From the NCBI GenBank assembly GCA_030549775.1, contig CM060174.1, positions 24,686,617 to 24,750,616 of the forward strand: a stretch of DNA of 64,000 bases. Direction: 5' to 3'. The stretch is from Tamarix chinensis. Its lineage: Eukaryota > Streptophyta > Magnoliopsida > Caryophyllales > Tamaricaceae. How positions within the stretch are numbered: position 1 is the first letter of the stretch; each line of letters starts with the position of its first letter. A program made the translations under genes and the position numbers. Shown here piece by piece: positions 25,951 to 36,570 of the stretch. The notes under the pieces were generated by a model that did not search any database, was not told the DNA's origin, and worked only from the letters and a program-made list of their open reading frames with translations.

Positions 25951-26837
25951 TCACATTTCCTTATAGTGATAGGATTACGTGATATAGGTTAAACAAAGGG
26001 TTTATTTTTATAGTGGGAGGAGTATAATTTTTGTTAGACCTCATAGAGAAGAAGTTGCATGATTTTAATGTAATTATTGGGATGGATATGTGGGGAAAGT
26101 ATCTAGCACTGATCAATTATGCATAAGCGTGGGTGGTTCTACAAGGACCAAAGGTTCTAAGGGTTTCACACTAGAAGTGTGAACTCATTCCCTCTACTAA
26201 GATCGTGTTGGTGATAAGGTTGAGTAACCTTATATGTAAGGGATATTTCCTCTATAGTGTTAGAGACACTAAAGCCGATGGAGTAGATGGCGGTGCTTTG
26301 TGAATTTTCTAATGTAATCCCCAAGGGGAATCTAGGAATGCCACCTGTTTGAGAAGTTGATTACACTATGGATGTAATGCACGGAATAGAGCAGTTATCA
26401 AAGGCTCTATATTATATGGAACCTGTAGAGATGAAATAACTCAAAGCTTAATTGGAATAATTTTTGGAGAGGGGTTATATCTGACCAAGCATAGTGTTGT
26501 AGGGAGCATTAGTGTCATTTGTAAAAAAGAAGGATGGGAGCTTAAGGTTATGCATTGACTACTAAGGGCTAAACTAAGTGATGGTGAAGAACTGTTATCC
26601 GTTTTCAAGGATTGATGACTCGTTTGATCAATCCAAGGAGCCAAGGTGTTCTCTAAGATTGGTCTTTAACCAGAATATCATCAACTAAGGATAAAAGAAC
26701 AAAACATTCCTAAGACTACTACCTAGACAAGGTATAGCAATTATGAGCTCACCGTGATGCCCTTCAGACTCACTAATGTACCAGCAGCTTTTATATCCCT
26801 AATAAACCAAATCTTTTTGCCCTTCTTTGACAAATTA
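25951..26837 (+). pseudogene. Protease region and N-terminal half of RT of G1
   Basis: In broken frames the region ends with an RT N-terminal pattern: a form of LERGYI, then VSFVKKKDGSLRLCIDY, then a form of KNCYPFSRIDD, and finally MPFRLTNVPAAF read with frameshifts. These match the conserved Ty3 RT sequence before and around the palm. The protease part (about 25950-26130) keeps only scattered similarity and no clear D-[ST]-G. The RT is cut by Cassandra at 26838, directly after the Phe-Asp-Lys block. Confidence 0.7.
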
Positions 26838-27139
26838 TGTAACACCCTAAGTTGACACGACCATGCGGGGGCTACCTTAGAGCACTGGATTGATCGATTA
26901 GCCCCACAGATCAACACAAGTCCTTTAAACGTGCTTTGTCCTCACTCACTCGCTTCTAGTGAAAATTTCAAAAAAATTTTGAAACTTTTCAGGAGGGTCA
27001 TCCATCCTAAAACTATTCCACGGCCAGCAAGCTTAACTATAGAGTTCGTAGGACAGAATAACGAAAAGGATGGCATATCATGTTGACATAAGTGGCCAGA
27101 TCAATCCTTATAATACTCTGCTCAATTCGGGGTACTACA
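26838..27139 (-). repeat. Cassandra LTR (3' copy in element sense) with 5S-like sequence
   Basis: TGTAACACCCTAAG...GGGGTACTACA in plus reading, so the termini are TGTA/TACA. The 5S-like portion lies at about 26985-27060. The C-box equivalent reads GGATGGATGACC (one change from GGATGGGTGACC) and the A-box region reads GTTAAGCTTGCT. Confidence 0.88.
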
Positions 27140-27286
27140 TTCACCCCCACTCATAAAATGCAACATCCTCATTACGTCTCAACCACTAACTATATTAATA
27201 CAATTTATCCCAATAATTATCCCACTAGGTGGTTAACTAGCTCATCCAAGTTCATCTAATGGTCGCAGTTTCACTCTCATACCATT

Positions 27287-27592
27287 TGTAATACCCTAAG
27301 TCGATACGACCATACGAGGGCTACCTTAAAGCGCTTTTGGATTTATTGGCTGGCCCCACAGATCAACATGAGTCCTTTTAGCATGCTTTTTCCTTACTCA
27401 TATACTTCCCTTGAAATTTGTAGAAAATTTCCAAAACTTCCAAAAAGGTTCACCCATCCTAAAAATTATTTCACAGCTAGCACGCTTAACTATGGAGTTC
27501 TTAGGATAGAATCACCAAAAGGATGGTATACAATGTTAATATAAGTAGGTAGATCAATTCTTATAACACTCAACTCAATTTGGGGTATTAAA
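27287..27592 (-). repeat. Cassandra LTR (5' copy in element sense) with 5S-like sequence
   Basis: TGTAATACCCTAAGTCGATACG...GGGGTATTAAA. The 5S-like part at about 27445-27515 is better preserved than in the other copy: GTTAAGCGTGCT is intact and the C-box is GGATGGGTGAACC, with one inserted base. The terminal TACA has decayed to TAAA. Confidence 0.88.
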
Positions 27593-28340
27593 AATTTATC
27601 TTTGTGTTCATTAATGACATTCTCATCCACTCTAGCAACCGAGAGATGCAAGAACAACATTTGATGCAAACTTTAGCCTTGTTGATATCACACCAGCTGT
27701 AGGCCAAACTCTTGATGTGCAAATTCTATTTTGATCAAGTGACCTTCCTTGGTCATGTGATCTCTAAGGATGGAGTGGCATTGTATCCTTCCATGATTCA
27801 AGCTATTTCTGAAAGGCCAGCACCCACTTCTATGAAGGAGGTATGTAATTTTCTAGGATTAGTCAATTACTATCGTATCTTTGTGCCAGAGTTTTCTAAG
27901 ATTACATGAACATTGAATCACCTATTAAAGAAGGCTACACATTTCTAGTGGAATGAGAAGTGTAGTGAAGCCTTTTAGGAGTTGAGGAGGCATTAACTTC
28001 ATCCCTAGTGCTTACTTTTCTTGGTGGGTCTGATGCTTTCGAGGTGTACAGTGATTGTACTAAGCATGGTTTGGGTTGCATGCTAATATAACATGGAAAA
28101 GTAGTGGCTTAAGCCTTACGACAACTAAAGCCGCATGAACAAAACTAACCGACACATGACTTAAAACTTTTTGCGGTAGTTTTAACTCTTAAGATATGGA
28201 GGTGTTACCTCTATGGACTTTAGTGCAAGTTTTACACTAACCATAAGAGTCTCAAGTGTGTTTTCACTCAGCAAGAGTTGATCTTGAGACAATGCTGATG
28301 GTTGCAATTGATCAAGGATTATGGCTTATAATTGACCTAT
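27593..28340 (+). pseudogene. C-terminal RT and RNase H of G1
   Basis: Resumes exactly after Cassandra with FIFVFINDILIHSS, the equivalent of the F-x-D-D catalytic box, with the first Asp changed to Asn. Then come FDQVTFLGHVISKDGV and VCNFLGLVNYYRIFVPEFSKIT, standard Ty3 RT connection motifs, in one open frame at 27712-27909. The RNase H segment continues in shifted frames to about 28340 with a form of YSDCTKHGLGCM. Joining the flanks across Cassandra restores a normal reading frame (Asp-Lys-Phe-Ile-Phe). Confidence 0.82.
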
Positions 28341-28619
28341 CATGAGGGTAAAGCCATTGTGGCAGTAGATGCACTTAGATAAAAGAAATCAGATTCCTTT
28401 GGCATGATTGTATTGTCAGATCATCTATGTTAAGAGATCGAGAAAATGGAGATTAAATTGATCACTATTGGGAGTCTATAGGTGAGAATGAGTGCACTCA
28501 CCATTACACATTCAAACACTAAGGAGATCCAAGATAACCAAGTTAGTGATGTTAACCTCAAGAGAATTTGGATTGGTATTATAGAAGGCCAATATGAAGG
28601 ATTCTAGATCCATGAGGAT

Positions 28620-29411
28620 GATAGTATCAAGTACTGTGGTAGATGGTGTGTACCATAGGGATATGTGGAGCTAAAGAGGAGGATCCTTGAGTAAGGACAT
28701 TATACTCCTTACTCTATTCACCGTATAGGGAACAAGTTGTATAAGGATGTAAAGAAGATATATTGGTGGCATCTCATGAATCAAGATGTGACAGAGTTCA
28801 TTGCTCAATGTCTAACATGTCAGAATGTCAAGATTAAGCACAAAAAGCTATTAGGGTTAGTGCAACCATTTGAAGTTCTCGAGTGGAAGTGGGGCACCAT
28901 ATCAATGGATATTATGGATTTTCTCACTAAGTTTGCTATGTTCATACTAATGAAGGTGATATGGAGCATGGAGCAACTAGCCATTACCTACAAAAAGCAC
29001 GTGGTGAGACTACGTAGAGTTCCTAAAGATAATGTTTCTTATTGAGACTCTAGATTCTTATCACACTTCTAGAAAAAATTACAAGCCGCCTTTGAAACTT
29101 AACTGAAGATGAGTACGGCTTTTCACCCAGCTACGGATGGTCAAACTAAGAAGACCATTCCAACTCAAGAAGATATGCTTCGAGCGCCTGTGTTGGAAAT
29201 TAGGGGAAGTTGGGAAGATCATTTAGATTGGATCGAGTACTCCTACAATAATTCTTATCACGCTAGTATGAAGATGACACCTTTTGAAGCCTTATATGAA
29301 AGAAAGGGTCCTACTCCCTCATATTAGATCAACATTAGTAAGGTGCTCGTGTTAGGACCCAAGATGATCGAGGAGACGACTAAGCACTTTCACTTGATTC
29401 AAGATTGGATG
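28620..29411 (+). pseudogene. Integrase of G1 with lost catalytic residues
   Basis: The zinc-binding N-terminal part is seen in YKDVKKIYWWHLMNQDVTEF and AQCLTCQNVKIKH (CxxC present). The core starts with TISMDIMDFLTKF (first catalytic Asp present). The second catalytic position, normally in SDRD, reads SY-stop-DS, and the DGQTE glutamate reads DGQTKK, so two catalytic residues are gone. SWEDHLDWIEYSYNNSYHAS and TPFEALYERK are the standard C-terminal side of the core. Stops lie at about 29043 and 29101. Confidence 0.85.
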
Positions 29412-29419
29412 AGAGCCAG

Positions 29420-30133
29420 TAGGGATGACAATGGGTCGGGTATAGGCCGAGTCCAGTCATATCTAGACCTGGACCCATTTATATTACTTAGACCCATACC
29501 CAACCCAGACCCATCGGATCTCAAAAGTTCAGACCCAGATCTAGATCCAACGGGTCTAGCGGATAAATGAGTCCTAAACGGGTCCTAAATGGCTCTAGCA
29601 AGTAAACGGATCCTAAACGGGTCCCAATTTTTAAAAATAATTAATAATATATGTAAATGCAAATACATTTATTTTTTATATAACTTAATATGTATTTTTT
29701 GTTAAAAAAATCCTCCATGTGAAAAAAATAAATATATTAAAATAGTTATGTTAACTTTTTAAATAATGTTTTAATACTTTAGAATACAATACTGTACATA
29801 TTGCTTATAAAGTAAATATATAAAAATAAAATTAAAAAAATAAATAAGGAGCTCAAATAAGATTATAACAATAATGACAAACATAATATTACTATGTATT
29901 TATATATGTGTATATATAAACACACACATATATATACTAAACGGGTCTAGCGGGTAAGATCTAGGTCGGGTCTAGGTCTCGAACTACTGGACCCAGACCT
30001 AGACCCATTAAGGTATATATGGACCCAGACCCGACCCAAACCCGTCGGATCCAAAAATCATGGACCCAGACCCGCTAAAAATAAGGCGGGTCTTGCGGGT
30101 CTGGGTCGGGTTTGAGACCCATTGGCATCCCTA
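29420..30133. mobile_element. hAT-like non-autonomous element rich in GGGTC/GACCC repeats
   Basis: The terminal inverted repeats are TAGGGATGACAATGGGTC on the left and TAGGGATGCCAATGGGTC (reverse complement of the right end), one mismatch in 18. The flanks AGAGCCAG (29412-29419) and AGAGCTAC (30134-30141) match at 6 of 8, fitting the 8-bp duplication of hAT transposons. Both ends hold many copies of GGACCCAGACCC / GGGTCTGGGTC-like units, in opposite orientation on the two sides. The middle is AT-rich and non-coding. At 714 bp it is long for a MITE. The gypsy integrase frame continues on both sides. Confidence 0.82.
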
Positions 30134-30141
30134 AGAGCTAC

Positions 30142-30625
30142 CTAAGACAGACAGACAAGCTATGTAGATATGAGATGAAAGAATAATGGCTACGAGGTGG
30201 GTGAGAGAGTCCTTTTTCAAGGTGTCTTCCACCAAAGGATTCATGAGATTTGGTAGGAATGGTAAGCTTTGTCCAAGGTACATTAAGCCATACATGATTT
30301 TGGACTATACCAGTGAAGTCACTTATTTTTAGCTCTACCAATGGATTTATCATGTGTGCACATTATCTTTCACATATCTCAACTATGGAAGTATATAGTG
30401 GATCCTTCCTATGTTATCCAACTAAAGATGTTAGAGCTCGATGAGTCTTTAACTTATGATGAGTGACCCATGATTATTCTAGATATAAAGATGAGAGAGG
30501 TGTGTACAAAGACCGTTCCTTTGATAAAAATCCTTTAGTCTCTCCATGGTATAGAGGAGGCCACTTGGGAGGCTAAGGAGGAAATTCAAGCCAAGTATCT
30601 AGAGTTATTTTCATAATTGTTATCT
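30142..30625 (+). pseudogene. C-terminal region of G1 polyprotein (chromodomain-like)
   Basis: Directly after the hAT-like element the gypsy sequence resumes with RATQDRQTSYVDMR, the block that follows the integrase core. Near the end it reads forms of KTVPLIKIL and GIEEATWEAKEEIQAKYLEL, which match the end of the chromodomain found at the C terminus of Del/Tekay chromoviruses. Numerous stops are present. The minus-strand open frame 30138-30353 is a shadow. Confidence 0.72.
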
Positions 30626-30644
30626 TAAGTGTAAACCTTTTTCT

Positions 30645-30761
30645 CTAAGGGGGTAGTACCCTTTTTCCATGAATGTGAATGTGATGTTTGCTTATCCTTA
30701 TATGTAATGTTGTGATTGGATTGTTCTAGGATTCAAGGACTCGGCCTCTTTAAGGGGGTAG
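30645..30761 (+). other. Duplicated polypurine tract of G1
   Basis: Two copies of TAAGGGGGTAGT lie about 105 bp apart (about 30646-30656 and 30751-30761). The second directly precedes the 3' LTR start TGCCATAATACC and is the expected plus-strand priming site. The first sits just after the end of pol. Confidence 0.72.
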
Positions 30762-32404
30762 TGCCATAATACCTCATAGTTTTGTAAATGATTGAATGAT
30801 AACTATGGCAAAATTTGGGTCCTTGATTTGGATTTAATGTTATGATTTGGTTTGGGGAAAATTTTGATTTGAAATCATGTTGAAAATGGATTTTATTAAG
30901 TTTTTTAGGCAAACTTATTGGCCAGTTCCATGAATCAATCATCTGAATTTTAGTTTATGCAACTTGGGTTTCCTCGACTAAACTAATCTACAGGTTGGAT
31001 AGAACTGATGAATTGGTTTGTAGAACATTTGATTTGTAGGCCCAAACCCATCATTTGGTTGGTCAAACTGGTTATATTTTTGAACTAAATTGTTTTGAAA
31101 AATCTCTTACACTAAAATGGAACCTTACTAACCCATACGAAATTTTTCTTAAGAGATTCCTAACCATTTTTATGATGCATTCAACTTGAAATTTTACTTC
31201 AAATCAATTCGGAGGTCGATGGGGGAGGGGAGAGATGACTTTAGCATTGTCTTCTTCCTCCTCTCTCTCTTCAACATGATTTTGAGATCAATGCTTCAAT
31301 CTCACACACAACTCTGAATAGCTGGAAGATTCTTTCTACATTAACCTTCCATTAATTCACTTGTGTACGCTAATTTTAACCTAATTAACTTGCATTCTCT
31401 AGAGACACCATTTGATCTCTAGAGAATAGGTTAACAAATCTTGGACAAAATCCATCCCTTTATTTTGAATTCAAATGAAAAATTTTAGGGGTTTGAGTTG
31501 ATTGTTGAACCCTTTGTGTTTTAATTTGATTGGTTGGCTATAAATAGCCCCAATCATCCTTCATATGCACCTTTTCTTTTAGCCATCGAATTCTCTAAAT
31601 TTGATTTTCACTATCTCATTTTTACCCTTTAAGCCTTGTCAAATGATTTTCTTACACTCTTCTTATCCTGTCTCTAGCTCTCTCTTCTTTCAATTGTTAA
31701 GCATGGAAGAGTTAGATTCTAGGAAAAAGGTTGAGTGGTCTTGTAACATCCCCAAAATTCACTACTGAAAAATTTTGTTTTATTAAAAGATAATTGCGGA
31801 AGCCGATTAATAAAACGTGAACTTTGGGAGTATTACCGCCACACTTAGTACCAGACCGGTTCACTCATACCGTTCTAGTACCAAGTGCTAAGGCTAAGAA
31901 AATGAAATACAGCTTGAAAGAAACTCAACACACATAAATCAGAGTAGCGCATCAAATTGTTTACAGAATAAAATCCACCAACGGTGGTTACAGTAACACA
32001 TAACATTAAAACCAGGAATTTAAAGAGAAAGAGAAAATCCTAACGATACCGGATAACTCCTTACTCTCTTTCCCGTAGCCCACTTGAGTAGCACCTGAAA
32101 ATACCTGCAAGGGCACTGGCCATTGAATAGGCAGGGGCCCCATAAAGGGAATCCCTTCAGTACTACGGTACTGAGTAACCCTTTAATACCACACTTAAAG
32201 ACAGGCCCGCATACGGCACATAATGCAAGCTACACACATAAATAATGAGAGGTGCACACATAACAATAACATGCGTAATAATTCATAAATCACGATCGAT
32301 ACTTTGGGCCTTAAGCCATGTCATAGTGTAAGATCAATACATTTGGGCCTTAAGCCATTATTCCGTCATCCTTCCATCAGTATCATATTTTATATCCATG
32401 TGAG

Positions 32405-32875
32405 TGCGAGAACCCCACTATTATAGCCGGTGGACCGGAAAGTATACACTCAAGGCAGAATGCCTCTGACCACTATTATTGCTGGTGGACCGGAAGATAA
32501 ACACACAGGGCAGAACGCACCTGACCACTATTATTTGCCGGTGGACCGGTCTGGCCCCGACTCACATGGTGTTCCACTATATGTGATTAGTATTTTTCCA
32601 TAATCTTATTCACATACAATACTGGTTTTATTGAGCTCAGGACCCCCACTATTTTAGCTAGTGGACCGGAATATATATAAAATCATCATCCAGGGCACAA
32701 AGCTCCTGGCCACTATTATAACCGGTGGACCGGTACTCAATATCACATACCAGGGCAACACGCTCTTGGACCACTATTATAATCGGTGGACCGGTACTCA
32801 ATATCACATACCAGGGCAATACGCTCCTGGACCACTATTATAACCGGTGGACCGGTACTCAATATCATAATCATC
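32405..32875. repeat. Seven-copy array of CACTATTAT...CCGGTGGACCGG units in N2
   Basis: Seven copies start at about 32416, 32472, 32527, 32647, 32712, 32774 and 32834. The last three follow one another at 60-62 bp and share the longer text CCGGTACTCAATATCA and ACCAGGGCAA. The core is a dyad (CCGGTGGACCGG, close to CCGGT.ACCGG). A related dyad, CACCGGTCGTACCGGTG, follows at about 32993. N3 has the same motif seven times in reverse orientation. The open frames 32661-32843 and 32786-32977 are artefacts of the array. Confidence 0.85.
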
Positions 32876-33529
32876 TGGGCCCGGCTCTTTAATATTCCAC
32901 TTTCAATAATAGTATCTTTCCTTTTCTTTAATCAGCACATCAACCATATTTATTTGCCTCGAATGGGAGATCAATAACCCGAGACACAAAGGTACACCGG
33001 TCGTACCGGTGCATATCAGCTACTCAGTACCCTTCAACCATGAACCCAAGGACACAAAGGTACCTTGGTCGTACTGGTGCATAAAGCTAACTTAGTACCC
33101 TATCAACAAGGACACCTAATCCATAAGTATGCATACCCCCTAACTAGGTCCGTAGAGCTAGAAAGAGTAAGATATAAGGCATGGCTGGGGCACAAAGGCA
33201 CACCAGCAAATACCAGAATAATCATGGACTAAACCACGTCCTTAGGGTAGCGACCCCTAAGGAGTCACCATTCCCGATCTCGAGGTCTTTCACTTTAAGT
33301 AATAGTGTCTTAATTAAGGTGATCACGAAAGCACAATAATCCGATACGTATTCACTTTCAATCATTCTGATATCATTAATCATTTCTTATTCGGATGATT
33401 ATCTAGGATATCACAGAGAAATCATTAAGGCCAGACTAATTATCAAATACTCTTACTTGGCTAATCAGCATTATTTGAATCATATTATAATGTTCCACAA
33501 TCTCAAAGACATGTTAGGTACAAATTACT

Positions 33530-34765
33530 CATTTGCCCTTTACTTATATAATTGTTAAGTATCCATTCCTTACTCGCCAAATTACCGTACTACCCTTTAG
33601 GTTACATAATTACCAAATTACCCCTTATACGGTTTAGGTCACCAAATTATCCCCTACACTTTTTAGATCATCATTTACCCCTCATAGTTTCTACACTTAT
33701 CATATTTCCCATTTGGTTAGTTATATTACCAAATCGCCCTTCTCCTTTGTTATAATTACTACATTACCCTTTAGTTGGATAAATTACTAAATTACCCTCC
33801 TTCATTATCATGATTACTATTTTGCCCCTTTAGATGGTTAAATAATTATCACTTTATCCCATAATTGGCTAAATCACCAAATTGCCCCTTTAGTTGGATA
33901 AATTACCAAATTACCCTTCTCCTTTATCATAATTACCATTTTACCCCTCTCAATTATTTTAATTTCCATTTACCCTTTTTAATCATTATATATCCCAAAT
34001 TACCCTTCTTCATAATTACAAATATTAATTTACCCTTTTTCATAATCAAAATTACTATATTACCCTTCTCCATTATTAAAATTACCATAATGCCCTTTAA
34101 TTGGTTAATTTACCAAATTAACCTTCTATAGCATCATATTTATCCAATTACCCTTCTACAATCATAATTTAGTTGCTAAATTATATTTGTCGTTATCATA
34201 AGTACCAAGTTACCCCTTACTCCCAAGTTTACCATAATATCCTTTTATTTACAAAATTACCATTTTACCCCTTACATCCAAATTTACCATAATATCCTTT
34301 TATTTACGAAAATTACCACCATACATCTTTTAATTTATAAATTACTATTTTACCCTTTCACATCCAAGATTAACATCTTTATCTTTCCTTACATAATTAC
34401 CATTTTGCCCTTATTTTCCAAATTACCATATTACCCCTTTACTTATAAATTATCACTTCACCATTCACTTATAAAATTTACCATATTACCCTTTACTTAT
34501 GAAATTACGATTTTGCCCCTCTACCTCCAAAATTACCATAATGCCCTTTTACTTGAAAAATTACCATAATGCCCTCCTTCATCCAAAATTACTATTTTAC
34601 CCCTACTTCCAAAATTACCATTTTACCCTTCTTTCTCACAACTTACAATTTTATCCTTTTCTTATAAATTATCATTTAACCCCTTTATTTTTAAATTACC
34701 AAAATACCCTTTTACTTATAAAATTACCGAAATACCCTTTTCACTTATAAAACTTCCATTCAACC
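33530..34765. repeat. 1.2-kb degenerate tandem tract of AATTACCATTTTACCCTTT-type units in N2
   Basis: Dozens of imperfect copies of a 20-30 bp unit built from AAATTACCA plus TTTACCC(C/T)TTT, with a strand bias (plus strand almost free of G). It explains the plus-strand open frames at 33552-33755, 33865-34131 and 34499-34750, whose products are simple repeats of this DNA. A faint trace of the same wording occurs in N1 (13665-13740). Confidence 0.88.
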
Positions 34766-35399
34766 CTTTTATTCACCATTTTTATGAATTTACTAACACT
34801 GCATAAAATAATGATATTAGTGCTTCATTCTTATCATCTAAGTCCACCAACATGTCATTATTCAACATAATACTCATTAGCAACTACCTACATTAGGTCA
34901 CATACTTCATAAGCAAAATTACTAAAATACCCTTAGATAATAATATTACTCATGCATTAGCAACATAATACATCATAAACAAGCATTTAACATTTCCATC
35001 TATAATCAAACTCCTCCCTTAATTGACATACCTACACATGGCACAAAAGTTATCATGCTTTTCCTTTTTATCAAACAATATAAGAAACCATATACATATC
35101 ATGCTAAGCACACCAAACATGCATAAAATCATACTAACCCTTAATGTACTAGCATACGCTTTTCCATATATTTAAGGGAGGATTAACGGTTACCTTAATC
35201 CCGCAAAATATCAAATCTTACCAAGCATAATTAGCAACTCAAAACCTAAAAATAACATCCATCATTATTATGTTAGAAATAAGAAGTTAAAAAGGATAAA
35301 ACTTTATAAAACAAATTTATTTAATAATAATACACTTTAATTAAATATGGATATACCTCAAAACTTTTCCAAATTAAATCCAAAACAAGGGGGAGCTCA

Positions 35400-36570
35400 C
35401 CCTGCATGAGCAGCGTGAGTTTCATGCATAAATGAGAGGTGAGAGGGTTCGAAGGGGGGTGAAGGAAGTAAGATTTATCATTTTCGGGTTAGGGTCTTTA
35501 GGCTAGAAAAGAAGGTAGTTAGGGGAGGTTCTAAGGCAAAGGAATGGTGCAGAAGTGAAGAGGGGGTGTAGGTGGAGGCTAAGGGTGGTTTCAAGGCGGC
35601 GTAGGGCGGCAGAGACGGCGCTGGCAAGGCTGCCGAGAAGGGTCGAGGGGAAGGGGTTGTGAAGGAAGGAAAATGAGAGGGAAAAATGGAGGGGTGCAAG
35701 AGTTGGTTTCGGCCAACTAAGGAATGGCGGTTGTAGAGGGGTTTGCAGGGTGTCGAATGGTGGGTGGGTGGCGGCAGAGGTGGCTGGACAGTAGCGGAAG
35801 CGGCAGTTGCAGGTGGCTCGGCGGTAAGAGGAAAAACTAGGGAGAAAAAGGAAGAGGAGGAGAAGGGAGGAAGTGCAGGGCTCGAAGGGGCTTGGGGGGT
35901 CTCGTGGTGGTGTAGGGTGGTAGTAGGTGGTGGCAGTAGGTGCCGCAAGGGTTGGGCGAGGTGGTGCAGGCGGCGGTGGGCGGTGGTGATAAAAAAAACG
36001 TGGAGGAGAATGGAGGGAGAAGGAAGGAGAGAAGAGGGAGTTCGGGGAAGGAGAAGGGTTCGAAAATTAGGGGAATGGAGGGCTGAGGATATGGAGAAAA
36101 AGAAGAGGGAGAAGAGAGGGGTAGGGATGGCCGGCGATCGGTACTGTAGGTGGCAGGGCTGGTTGGATGGTAGGGGAAAAGAGGGACGAAGATGGAAAGG
36201 GAGAGAGAGGCATAGGAGTTGTGGTCCAGGGGCCTGTTTGGCTTGAAATGGGAAAGAAAATGGCGAGAAAGGGGGAGGAAGCAGCAGGGAGGCAGGTGCG
36301 GTGGCAGGTGGTTGGGAGGAAGAAGACGAAGGGAGAAGCCGGCCGGTCGAAGGGAAAGGAAAAAAGGGTGAACCGGCCGGTCAGGAGAAAAAAAAGAAAG
36401 GAGGCGGAATCTGTGCTGGACGGGCATGCGAGGGAGAGAAGGGGGATGGGAACGAGCCTGGCCTAAGTACGCAGGGGAGGCTGGCCTGGCCGGGCGGCCC
36501 AAGGGAGGGAGAAGAGGGTAAAAGAAGAGGAGGAAAGGAAAAAAAGGAAAAGGGTAAAAAGGGAAATGGG
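35400..36570. other. GC-rich, G-skewed block of N2 with antisense open frames
   Basis: The plus strand is very rich in G and A, with GGTGG, GGCGG and GGAAAA runs. The minus strand is open at 35478-35948 (156 codons) and 35837-36502 (221 codons), giving Pro/Ser/Leu-rich products without a known domain. The plus strand is also open in places (35743-36246). Open frames are expected from the lack of T-containing stops. The antisense-to-LTR direction of the longest frames is the same in N1, N2 and N3. Confidence 0.6.

Larger units (their letters stand above)
26838..27592 (-). mobile_element. Complete Cassandra TRIM retrotransposon inside the RT of G1
   Basis: Two direct repeats of about 302 and 306 bp (LTRs at 26838-27139 and 27287-27592) flank only 147 bp. 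Both LTRs contain 5S-rRNA-like sequence on the minus strand, for example GTTAAGCGTGCT and TTTTAGGATGGGTGA in the right copy. These are the internal pol III promoter boxes that define Cassandra. The minus strand has a primer-binding site TGGTATGAGAGTG next to the right LTR and a purine-rich GAGTGGGGGTGAA next to the left one. The flanks AATTA (26833-26837) and AATTT (27593-27597) are a near-perfect 5-bp duplication. It encodes no protein, as usual for the family. Confidence 0.93.

Noticed and set aside
26838..27592. Genuine 5S rRNA genes
   Set aside because: Two 5S-like segments are present, but they are embedded in matching LTRs with TG...CA ends, primer-binding site and polypurine tract, and both promoters and gene body are diverged.
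32405..32875. CRISPR-like array
   Set aside because: Repeats diverge, spacers are themselves repeated, no cas genes, and the context is a plant LTR element.
35837..36502. 221-codon minus-strand open frame as a protein-coding gene
   Set aside because: Low-complexity Pro/Ser/Leu composition, overlaps other open frames in several phases, lies in a strand-skewed GC block inside N2, and no domain is recognisable. Kept only as an observation on base skew.
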